Assembly: GCA_002422795.1 (NCBI GenBank)
Contig: DITJ01000004.1
Span: 4,178 to 68,177, forward strand
Direction of reading: 5' to 3'
From: Alphaproteobacteria bacterium UBA6187
Lineage (GTDB): Bacteria; Pseudomonadota; Alphaproteobacteria; Rickettsiales; UBA6187
Length of the DNA stretch: 64,000 nucleotides
Part shown: positions 56,049 to 63,151 of the stretch, piece after piece
Layout of the letters: each line of letters starts with the position of its first letter
How positions within the stretch are numbered: the first letter of the stretch is position 1
Notes under the pieces: generated by a model
Databases searched by the model: none
What the model saw: only the letters and a program-made list of their open reading frames with translations
What the model was told of the DNA's origin: nothing
Program-made: the position numbers and the translations under genes

Positions 56049-56664
56049 ATGACTGGTTTGCAAATAAATCCAACCTTAGCGACCGCCACCGAGCAAGATT
56101 TACAAGAAGTACAGGAGATTTATTCGTATTATTTTTTAAATGACACTGTAACATTTGAAGAAGTGCCCCCATCTGTTGAAGAGATGATTGCATGGTGGAG
56201 GTTGGTAACTGAGAAACTTCTGCCGTATATTGTGATAAAGAATGATAAGAAAATTATAGGATACGCATATGCTTCACCTTATCACCATAGGAGCGCTTAT
56301 CGTTTTACCATTGAAGAATCAATATACGTCGAAAAAGATTGGCGTGGTTTTGGGGTAGGCAAGCAGTTACTTGGTGAAATATAAAACGATGCACTGAACA
56401 GGGATATAAACAAATGCTTGCTAGTATTACTAGCGCAGGGAACCCAGCATCAATCAAACTATAGTATTTCCCATTTTCAATAATGATGCGTCGATCATCG
56501 TCTCATGTAGCTCACCTACACATCGACTCGATTTCCTATCATTATTGAAAAGCGAAAACACTATACATGAGAAATTTGGATTTACAGAAGTTGGGCCACT
56601 AAAAAATATAGGTTTTAAATTTGGCCAGTGGCTTGATACAGTCATTATGCAGAAAGCGCTGTGA
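56049..56664 (+). pseudogene. GNAT acetyltransferase gene broken by a frameshift and a palindromic element
   Basis: The N-terminal 112 residues fit a phosphinothricin-type GNAT (ATATEQDLQEVQEIYSYYFLNDTVTFEEVPPS, YAYASPYHHRSAYRFTIEESIYVEKDWRGFGVGKQLLGEI). A one-base deletion near 56380 then shifts the frame: the continuation IKRCTEQGYKQMLASITSAGNPASIKL is in another frame. Element E7 (56460-56565) interrupts it. The end HEKFGFTEVGPLKNIGFKFGQWLDTVIMQKAL resumes directly after E7. Removing the element and one TA restores ...SIKLHEKFGF. Inactive. Confidence 0.92.
56460..56565. repeat. palindromic element E7 (TATAG arms) inside the GNAT gene, 106 bp
   Basis: Arms TATAGTATTTCCCATTTTCA and TGAAAAGCGAAAACACTATA. 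The core has GATCATCGTCTCATGTAG and CTACACATCGACTCGAT. Flanking codons show insertion at a TA with duplication: AAAC-TA before and TA-CATGAG after. Same length as E6. Confidence 0.95.
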
Positions 56665-56770
56665 AATTATCTGTTTCGAAGAATAACATCTGCTTTCTTT
56701 ACCAAGAAAAAACATTCCTCATACAGTGCCGTATAGATACTTTACCACCCAAAAACATATCATAATCCCA

Positions 56771-56791
56771 GCGTAATCATTAGGATTACGC
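56771..56791. promoter_or_regulatory. GCGTAATC inverted repeat upstream of the small gene
   Basis: GCGTAATC and GATTACGC are exact inverted repeats with a 5-bp spacer, 29 bp before ATG 56820. A candidate operator or early-mRNA hairpin. Confidence 0.45.
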
Positions 56792-56819
56792 GAGCAACCA
56801 TCTTTAAGGAGATTGATTT

Positions 56820-57056
56820 ATGTCAGGTCAACAGGATAGAAGCCAACAAAACCCGCAGGCTGCGGCAGGCCAGCAGGCTAACCGAAGCGGCGCTGCAAAC
56901 CGTAATGCTGCAGATGCCGGGCATGGTGAGGATGCAGGCAAAAAACAGCCATCGGACAAAAGCCGCACAGGTAGCGGGGCTGCAAATCAGGACAAAGAAG
57001 GCGCTTCCAGAAACAAGTCTTCCCAAGGCGATAGGCGTTCTGCAAGTAATGAGTAA
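56820..57056 (+). CDS. small disordered hydrophilic protein
   Basis: This 78-residue protein is made mostly of Gln, Ala, Asn, Ser, Gly, Lys and Asp (SGQQDRSQQNPQAAAGQQANRSGAANRN...), with no hydrophobic core. It is probably intrinsically disordered. AAGGAG precedes the ATG, and a strong terminator follows the stop, so it is a real transcription unit. The composition is like stress-related hydrophilic proteins, but I recognise no family. Confidence 0.7.
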   Translation: MSGQQDRSQQNPQAAAGQQANRSGAANRNAADAGHGEDAGKKQPSDKSRTGSGAANQDKEGASRNKSSQGDRRSASNE

Positions 57057-57062
57057 ACTAAT

Positions 57063-57096
57063 AAGATGGGCCTGGTTCTCCAGGCCCATCTTGTTT
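57063..57096 (+). terminator. strong intrinsic terminator
   Basis: A perfect 13-bp stem AAGATGGGCCTGG/CCAGGCCCATCTT with a TTCT loop, followed by a short T-rich tail (GTTTTATT). It ends the small disordered-protein gene. Confidence 0.9.
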
Positions 57097-57159
57097 TATT
57101 CTTTCTACCCCATCTTCACCAGCTTCATATACGAATAATGAGCATTTAGTGCCGTGTTA

Positions 57160-58656
57160 TTATTGTTGGGCAATTTTTTCGTCTTCATTGTTGCCGCGAG
57201 AGGCAATTTTTGTATTAGCAAGGCCGCTTTCCTGTTTTTGGGGCTTAAATGTTGGTATTGGAACTTTTCTTCCGTTTATCCCAACCCGTATAGGTTTAAG
57301 CTCATCCATGTCGCTTATTGCCTCAATAGAGGAGGCTATTTTTGTACCGACAATGCCGATTTCCTTAAATGTTGGCACCGGAACCTGTTTTCCATTTACC
57401 CCAACCCGTATAGGTTTGAACTCATCCATTTCGCTTATTGCCTCAATAGAGGAGGTTATTTTTGTACCGACAATGCCGACTTCCTTAAATGTTGGCACCG
57501 GAACCTGTTTTCCATTTACCCCAACCCGCTTAGGTTTAAACTCATCAATATTTCCTACTTCCTCTATATCAATAGAGGAAGCAGCCTGTTCGTAAGAAAC
57601 TACATTCACTTCCTGTGATGGCTGGGTATTTGTTGCACTTATTACCGGTTCATTAACATCAGTGACTGTTTTTGCAGATGCCGCTACATTGCGTGAAAAT
57701 GGTGCTTTGTCATTAGTTGAGCCGCCATTATTTGAAGATGTAGTTGTAGGTTTATCGGTATTCTTTTGTTTTTTATTCGAGGCTGTATTTTTTGTAGTAT
57801 TGGTATTTGAAACTTCAGAACTTGCAGATTTTCCATTGGAAATATTATAAAACGCCTGATCCAGAAGCTTAACCATATTTGCATCGCGGCTTTTAATGCT
57901 CCTCCCCCCCATCACAACACCTACCAGGCTTTTGCCGGAGCGGTTTGCTGAAGTTACCAGGTTAAAGCCCGAAGCCCTTATGTAGCCAGTTTTAAGGCCA
58001 TCAGCGCCACGGTAGTTTTTAGTAACCCTGTTGTGCGAGAAAATGGTTTGCCCCTTATATTTGAAGCTTGAGCGGGAAAATAATGGGTAATATTGCGGAT
58101 AATCCCTTTTAAGTGCTACAGCAAGGCGCGCCATGTCATAGGCTGTAGTAACCTGTTTATTATTAGGAAGCCCGGAAGCATTCGCAAAATTGGTGTTTTT
58201 CATGCCAAGTTTCTTTGCGGTCTCGGTCATTTTTAATGCAAATTTTGGCTCGGAGCCGCTAATTGCTTCAGCAAGCACCACAGAGGCATCATTGGCAGAT
58301 TTTATAACTACTGCGTTAATGGCATCCTGCATGGTGATTGTTTGCCCGGCGCGCAATGCTATAGAGCTTGGTGACTGGCTTGCTGCAAAGGAAGAAACAC
58401 GCAGTTTCTGATTTATGTTCAGGGTGCCTTGTTCCAGGGATTGAAAAGCAAGGTATAACGTCATCATTTTAGTAAGTGAGGCCGGATATCGTTTCTTCCC
58501 GGCATTTTCCTGATGCAGCACACTGCCTGTCTCTGCATCAATTACTAAAGAGGCGTATTTTTCATTTTCAGCGGCTGCATAGCATGGCGCCGCGAATAAA
58601 GCCAATACTAATAAGCCAGTTACAGACTTTAAAATACTTTTTTTAAAGAATCCCAC
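57160..58656 (-). CDS. D-alanyl-D-alanine carboxypeptidase (peptidase S11) with repeat tail
   Basis: Trims the terminal D-Ala from peptidoglycan stem peptides in the periplasm. It has 498 residues. A signal peptide (ILKSVTGLLVLALFAAPCYA) is followed by the penicillin-binding domain with SxxK (SLTK in PASLTKMMTLY), SxN (KSANDASV) and KTG (GLKTGYI). Residues ~290-370 form a low-complexity Ser/Thr/Asn linker. The C-terminal ~110 residues are about three ~40-residue repeats containing DEFKPIRVGVNGKQVPVPTF. The usual PBP5 C-terminal domain and SPOR domain are absent. Confidence 0.92.
   Translation of the reverse strand: MGFFKKSILKSVTGLLVLALFAAPCYAAAENEKYASLVIDAETGSVLHQENAGKKRYPASLTKMMTLYLAFQSLEQGTLNINQKLRVSSFAASQSPSSIALRAGQTITMQDAINAVVIKSANDASVVLAEAISGSEPKFALKMTETAKKLGMKNTNFANASGLPNNKQVTTAYDMARLAVALKRDYPQYYPLFSRSSFKYKGQTIFSHNRVTKNYRGADGLKTGYIRASGFNLVTSANRSGKSLVGVVMGGRSIKSRDANMVKLLDQAFYNISNGKSASSEVSNTNTTKNTASNKKQKNTDKPTTTSSNNGGSTNDKAPFSRNVAASAKTVTDVNEPVISATNTQPSQEVNVVSYEQAASSIDIEEVGNIDEFKPKRVGVNGKQVPVPTFKEVGIVGTKITSSIEAISEMDEFKPIRVGVNGKQVPVPTFKEIGIVGTKIASSIEAISDMDELKPIRVGINGRKVPIPTFKPQKQESGLANTKIASRGNNEDEKIAQQ
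57245..57560. repeat. 120-bp tandem repeat within the carboxypeptidase gene
   Basis: The block starting CCAACCCG recurs at 57281, 57401 and 57521, an exact 120-bp period, with a few substitutions between copies. Each unit adds 40 residues to the C-terminal tail. The frame is kept because 120 is divisible by three. Confidence 0.93.
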
Positions 58657-58803
58657 TTTCGCGCACCCTATCTATTATTGGTTGTTGATGGAGAAAAGCC
58701 AGCAAAATGAGTGACGTACATGTCACACACCGCGCCAGTTTACCAAAGATGCTATTGTGCCACAAATTAACACTATATTTCAACAATAATTATTGCCATT
58801 TTC

Positions 58804-59748
58804 CTAATATTTTGTAGGGAAACCAAGAAGTTTTAATGTGGCAAGGAAATGCTCTGGAAGTTCGGCTTCAAATTTCAACAACTTGTCGTCATAAGGTATT
58901 GTTAATTTACGGGCATGCAGGTGCATTTTTTTATTTGTATAGTCTGAAAAGGCACTTTTACCGCCATATTTGCCATCACCTAAGATTGGAGTACCTGCTT
59001 CTGCCATATGCACCCTTAGCTGGTGGGTGCGGCCGGTTATAGGGATAAGCTCAATCAGGCTGAATTCTTTTCCGGCGGCAGCAATCACCCTGAAATGCGT
59101 GGTTGCCTGTTTGCCGTCTTCATCACTTTGTACTTTTTCTTTGCCTGCGCCAACCGAGCCTTTTAAAAGCTTGTTGCTGATTCGGCCTTCTTTTTCTTTA
59201 GGCACCCCGGCAAGTACGGCCCAATAAATTTTTTCAGTTTGTTTATGGCGGAATAGTTCCGCCATGTTTGCGGCTGCCGCAGGGCGGCGGGCAAGCAATA
59301 GCACTCCGGTAGTATCTTTATCCAGCCTGTGTACCAGTTTCGGGCGCTCTTCATTGCCAAATTTAAGGCAGTCCAGCATGTCATCAAGGCTTAGCTTAAT
59401 TCCTGTGCCGCCTTGTACGGAAAGCCCTTCTGGCTTGTTAATCACCACTACATCGGCATTTTTGAATATTACGCTGTTTAACAGCTGGTTTTCCTGGTCT
59501 TTTGTCCAGGATACTGGCTTCTTAAGTTTAGTAGCAGGCCTTGGTTTATATGGAGGAACCCTTACCATCTGCCCTTCTTCAAGGCGCGCATTGGATTTTA
59601 CCCGCTTTTTATCAACCCTTATATCGCCTTTGCGCAAGGATTTTTCCATAGTAATATGTGGAAAATCAGGAAAATGCCTCTTAAACCAGCGGTCCAGGCG
59701 GATGCCGTTATCTTCACGTGATACTGCAATATTCTGCACTCCGGCCAT
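58804..59748 (-). CDS. RluA-family 23S rRNA pseudouridine synthase
   Basis: This 314-residue enzyme isomerises uridine to pseudouridine in rRNA. An N-terminal S4 RNA-binding domain (RLDRWFKRHFPDFPHITMEKSLRKGDIRVDKKRVKSNARLEEGQMVRVP) precedes the catalytic domain with the Asp motif HRLDKDTTGVLLLARR and the later GRTHQLRVHMAEAGTPILGDGKYGG. It is closest to RluC in architecture, but RluC and RluD cannot be separated safely here. Confidence 0.93.
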   Translation of the reverse strand: MAGVQNIAVSREDNGIRLDRWFKRHFPDFPHITMEKSLRKGDIRVDKKRVKSNARLEEGQMVRVPPYKPRPATKLKKPVSWTKDQENQLLNSVIFKNADVVVINKPEGLSVQGGTGIKLSLDDMLDCLKFGNEERPKLVHRLDKDTTGVLLLARRPAAAANMAELFRHKQTEKIYWAVLAGVPKEKEGRISNKLLKGSVGAGKEKVQSDEDGKQATTHFRVIAAAGKEFSLIELIPITGRTHQLRVHMAEAGTPILGDGKYGGKSAFSDYTNKKMHLHARKLTIPYDDKLLKFEAELPEHFLATLKLLGFPTKY

Positions 59749-59812
59749 TTTTTTATTCCTTATTTCTTTGATTGAAGAAGATTGCAGATTATTTTTTAAT
59801 CTTAAATCTTAA

Positions 59813-60607
59813 TTATTTAGACTTTTCCAGCTTTTTCGCTTCATCCCACAGCCTGTCCATTTCTTCCAGGCTTGCTTTTTTTATATCCGATCCAGCAATA
59901 GCTATACTAGTTTCAACGTAACGGAAGCGACGTTCAAATTTTGCATTACAGCCGCGCAAGGCCTCTTCCGGATCTATACCCAGTTTTCTAGATAAATTCA
60001 CAACAGCAAATAATAAATCGCCAACTTCTTCCTTTATGCCGTCATTATCAACCACGGCTTGCTTCACTTCATATAGCTCTTCCTCAATCTTTGCAAGCAC
60101 GCCTGTTAAATCTGGCCAATCGAAGCCCACTTTTGCAGCGCGTTTCTGTAATTTTGCAGCGCGGAGTAATGCCGGAAGTGCTTTGGCTACGCCATCTAAG
60201 TTGCTGTGCGGTATGTTGCTTGCGGCTTTATTCTTACGTTCCTGCTCTTTTTGTTCCTCCCAGGCGATTTCCTGCTGGGAAGCGGTTTTGATTTCCGCAT
60301 CACCAAATACATGCGGATGCCTTACTATCAATTTATTTATTATGGCGGCTGCAACATCTTCAAAATCAAATATTTTTTGCTCTGAGGCCATTTGCGAGTG
60401 AAACACCACCTGCAAAAGCAAATCCCCCAGTTCTTCCCTTAATCCGTCCATATCATTTTTTTCGATGGCATCAAGAACCTCATAAGCTTCTTCGATGGTA
60501 CAAGGGGCAATGGATGCAAAATTCTGCTCGACATCCCATGGGCAACCATTTTCCGGATCGCGCAGGCGGGACATTATTTCTTTTAGCTGGGTAATTTTAC
60601 TGGTCAT
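59813..60607 (-). CDS. mazG: nucleoside triphosphate pyrophosphohydrolase MazG
   Basis: Hydrolyses NTPs to NMP and PPi, cleansing the nucleotide pool. It has 264 residues with two MazG domains: the first around MSRLRDPENGCPWDVEQNFASIAPCTIEEAYEVLDAIEKNDMDGLREELGDLLLQVVFHSQMA, and the second around KVGFDWPDLTGVLAKIEEELYEVKQA...IKEEVGDLLFAVVNLSRKLGIDPEEALRGCNAKFERRF. The EExxE...ExxD metal residues are present in both. It starts directly after the TonB-like gene stop. Confidence 0.96.
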   Translation of the reverse strand: MTSKITQLKEIMSRLRDPENGCPWDVEQNFASIAPCTIEEAYEVLDAIEKNDMDGLREELGDLLLQVVFHSQMASEQKIFDFEDVAAAIINKLIVRHPHVFGDAEIKTASQQEIAWEEQKEQERKNKAASNIPHSNLDGVAKALPALLRAAKLQKRAAKVGFDWPDLTGVLAKIEEELYEVKQAVVDNDGIKEEVGDLLFAVVNLSRKLGIDPEEALRGCNAKFERRFRYVETSIAIAGSDIKKASLEEMDRLWDEAKKLEKSK

Positions 60608-61459
60608 TTATTTATCTTCAAATGCAAATGCAATTTTATATGAGAATGTTTTCTTGTCGGAATAATAGTTATCTGGCACCGGTATTACCGGGTCTGCATC
60701 GGCAATCATCTGGGTTAGGGCGTTATCAAGAACCTTCGAGCCTGTACTTTTTATAATTCTTGAAAGCAATATCCTGCCTTTCCTGTCTATTTTTATAAAT
60801 ATTTCGCCTGTACCTGTAATATGATTTTCTTTTGCGTAAGCCGGGTATTTCTTAAATTTATAAAGCCAAAGCGGCAGAAGTTGTTCATATGAAGTTATTT
60901 TTCCTGCATCTTTATTAACGGAATTTCCGATAACAACCCCCTCTTCTTCATCTGCACTATCAGCCTGCTTGCCCGCTGCTGGCGCATATTCCTGCAATGG
61001 AACGGGTAAATCTATATTTTTAGCTGCCTGTTCTAAAACACGTTCAAATTCCTGTTGTTCGCCTAAAGAGGAGGCATCGCCCTTTTCAGCATTATGAGCA
61101 AGAGAGGCAATATTTTTGCCTGATTTTTCTATATCGCCGTTATTGTTTATAGAAGTGGTATCTTTTTTATTTTCCGGACTTTTATTTAGATAGGCTGCCT
61201 GGCCAGTTCTTGTGCTGTTGCCAGCCATTTCTTTTTGTGCTGCTGCGGAAACCCCTGCATTGTAAGATGTATATTTTTGTATGCTGGCGGCATTGCCGGC
61301 TCTTGCCTTATCCTGTATTCCAAGTTTTACCCTCACCTTTTTGTAGCCTTCCGGCTCGGCTTTATCAGGTATTGTGAATAAAACCGTGAGGACAAAAAGA
61401 TGCACCGCAAACGAGAGCAGTAAAGTTATACCAAAATATTTTTGCTGCTTATGCTTCAT
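60608..61459 (-). CDS. TonB/TolA-like energy-transducer protein
   Basis: This 283-residue protein has an N-terminal membrane anchor (FGITLLLSFAVHLFVLTVLFTI), a long periplasmic linker rich in Ala, Lys, Asn and Ser, and a C-terminal TonB-type domain (YEQLLPLWLYKFKKYPAYAKENHITGTGEIFIKIDRKGRILLSRIIKSTGSKVLDNALTQMI). The conserved WL..YP..A...G block is visible. It works with the ExbD and ExbB genes just upstream, transmitting the proton gradient to an outer-membrane partner. TonB versus TolA identity is not settled by sequence. Confidence 0.88.
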   Translation of the reverse strand: MKHKQQKYFGITLLLSFAVHLFVLTVLFTIPDKAEPEGYKKVRVKLGIQDKARAGNAASIQKYTSYNAGVSAAAQKEMAGNSTRTGQAAYLNKSPENKKDTTSINNNGDIEKSGKNIASLAHNAEKGDASSLGEQQEFERVLEQAAKNIDLPVPLQEYAPAAGKQADSADEEEGVVIGNSVNKDAGKITSYEQLLPLWLYKFKKYPAYAKENHITGTGEIFIKIDRKGRILLSRIIKSTGSKVLDNALTQMIADADPVIPVPDNYYSDKKTFSYKIAFAFEDK

Positions 61460-61462
61460 TCT

Positions 61463-61867
61463 TTATTTCACAATCTTAGTAATAATTGAAACGTCACTGC
61501 CGCCAACATTTTCTATTGTTTTCATAACCCATATAAGGTCTTTGGAAGTCACTTCTGCATCTGATTTTATTATCAGTTCTTTTCCTTTATTTTCAAGGAC
61601 TAATGTGTTTATTATGGTGGAAAAATCTTTTCTTGCAACAAAATCGTCATTTACAGCAAGTCTACCATCTTTATGCATATATATAACGCTAACCCTTTGT
61701 GGTTTTGCGACGCCTTTTTTAGAAGCATCCGGTAAATTAAGTGCAAACATGTCTGTTTTTTCAATAGTCCCTGCAACCATAAAAAAGGTAAGCAGAAGGA
61801 AAATTATATTTACCAGTGGAATAAGGTTTATTTCCTTTCGGCCGGTTCTTGCTTTATTTTCCAGCAT
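61463..61867 (-). CDS. ExbD/TolR-family protein 1
   Basis: This 134-residue protein has an N-terminal membrane helix after a short basic segment (NLIPLVNIIFLLLTFFMVAGTI), where the membrane Asp typical of the family is replaced by Asn in PLVNIIF. The periplasmic domain follows (LNLPDASKKGVAKPQRVSVIYMHKDGRLAVNDDFV...KELIIKSDAEVTSKDLIWVMKTIENVGGSDVSIIT). ATG 61867 overlaps the end of the second ExbD gene by 14 bp. The lost Asp suggests a non-canonical, structural partner. Confidence 0.88.
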   Translation of the reverse strand: MLENKARTGRKEINLIPLVNIIFLLLTFFMVAGTIEKTDMFALNLPDASKKGVAKPQRVSVIYMHKDGRLAVNDDFVARKDFSTIINTLVLENKGKELIIKSDAEVTSKDLIWVMKTIENVGGSDVSIITKIVK

Positions 61868-62273
61868 TTTCAATATCCTCCGCAAGTGATATATTTTTAC
61901 CACCGCTAGATTTTATGGAATCTATCGCGGTCACAACATCCTGCACTGAAGCAGTTTTCTTACTTGATACCACAATCTCGGCTTCTGTGAATTTTTCCAG
62001 AAGCGGTTTTATTTTTTCGTCTAATTGCAGTAAATTATATTCTTTGCCATCTAAAAGGAACTTTCCCGAGCCGGTTAAGGTTACAAGAATGGTTTTGCTT
62101 TTAGCCGCGCCAGACTCACTGTCCTTGGAATCATTAGAAAGATTAAGGTTCAATATTTCCATATGCAGGAATTGGGTAGTAAGCATAAAAAACAACAGTA
62201 GAACAATTAAAATATCTACAAGCGAAGTTATATTTATGGTTATACGTTTTTTCGGTTTTTCGCCAAAGTTCAT
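61854..62273 (-). CDS. ExbD/TolR-family protein 2
   Basis: This 139-residue protein has the membrane helix NITSLVDILIVLLLFFMLTTQFL, which keeps the proton-path Asp in SLVDILIV. The periplasmic domain is similar to its neighbour (ILVTLTGSGKFLLDGKEYNLLQLDEKIKPLL...EIVVSSKKTASVQDVVTAIDSI). With the ExbB/TolQ-like gene it should form the ion-driven motor. Two different ExbD proteins imply a heteromeric motor. Confidence 0.92.
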   Translation of the reverse strand: MNFGEKPKKRITINITSLVDILIVLLLFFMLTTQFLHMEILNLNLSNDSKDSESGAAKSKTILVTLTGSGKFLLDGKEYNLLQLDEKIKPLLEKFTEAEIVVSSKKTASVQDVVTAIDSIKSSGGKNISLAEDIENAGK

Positions 62274-62279
62274 AAGAAT

Positions 62280-62349
62280 AGTTGCTAGTTGCTAGTTGCT
62301 AGTTGCTAGTGGCTGGGTACTAGTAACTAGTAACTAGCAACTAGCAACT
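62280..62349. repeat. heptamer-repeat hairpin H7
   Basis: Left arm of four TAGTTGC words (62280-62310) and right arm of CTAGTAA/CTAGCAA words (62319-62349) form a 31-bp stem with two mismatches and an 8-nt loop. It sits inside the motor operon, between the ExbB-like and ExbD genes. Confidence 0.93.
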
Positions 62350-62352
62350 AAA

Positions 62353-62970
62353 TTAATTTACACTACGCGCCATTATGCACATAACAGCATCTTTTATTGT
62401 CGCCCGCACGGAATCTATACGGCCTTCTAATATATAATGTGCAGCAAGTGATGGTATGGCAACTGCAAGACCTGCAACGGTTGCAATTAATGCTTCCCAT
62501 ATTCCGCCTGCAAGCAGCGCCGGGTCTACGCCGGAACCGGTTTGGCTAATACCTGCAAATACTTTTACCATGCCGGTAACAGTGCCAAGAAGCCCAAGAA
62601 GCGGGGCTATATTAGCAATCATTTCCAGCCCGCGCAAATGAGTTTCATACTGGCGTATTTCTCTGATTGCAGTGCTCTCAACAATCCTTATCCGCTTTTC
62701 ATCCGTAAGCGCCCTGTTGCTAACGGCGTTAATAGCTGTTTCAATAACTTTTGCGGCAGGGCCTTTGTTATTGCCTGCTATATTCATGGCTTCGGCCATT
62801 TTGTTATCTGCAACGGCTGCGATTATTTTATCTATAAACGCAGTGGCAAGTGCGCCGGTTGCCCAGAACTGGTATATTTTATACATTATTACAGCCATAA
62901 CATAAACGGAAAGAACCAATATAACCGGCATAACAACGCCGCCTTTTGCCAGTAATTCTGTGAGTATCAT
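62353..62970 (-). CDS. ExbB/TolQ/MotA-family proton channel protein
   Basis: This 205-residue membrane protein starts at ATG 62970 (MILTELLAKGGVVMPVILVLSVYVMAVIMYKIYQFW), with GGAA upstream. Three membrane segments: the first helix, LEMIANIAPLLGLLGTVTGMVKVFAGI, and LLAGGIWEALIATVAGLAVAIPSLAAHYIL. The latter two carry the conserved Thr and Pro/Gly residues of the channel. It is the stator of the motor, with the two ExbD proteins downstream and the TonB-like arm after them. Confidence 0.95.
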   Translation of the reverse strand: MILTELLAKGGVVMPVILVLSVYVMAVIMYKIYQFWATGALATAFIDKIIAAVADNKMAEAMNIAGNNKGPAAKVIETAINAVSNRALTDEKRIRIVESTAIREIRQYETHLRGLEMIANIAPLLGLLGTVTGMVKVFAGISQTGSGVDPALLAGGIWEALIATVAGLAVAIPSLAAHYILEGRIDSVRATIKDAVMCIMARSVN

Positions 62971-63151
62971 ATTAATTTCCAAATAATATTAACATTTCTA
63001 TTGCTGGTATTTACAGCAAGCATATTGATGCAGCCTAAAATACTTATACTATAGTAGCTTCTATTTTGAAATTAGCAATTGCGAATAAATGCTTTATCAA
63101 CTACAATTTACCCATGTGCAATATAGGTAATTAGGGCGGGGTGTTATAGCA

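Noticed and set aside
57154..57618. Plus-strand repeated frames across the carboxypeptidase repeats
   Set aside because: The repeats are explained by the minus-strand carboxypeptidase, which has signal peptide and catalytic motifs in the same frame.
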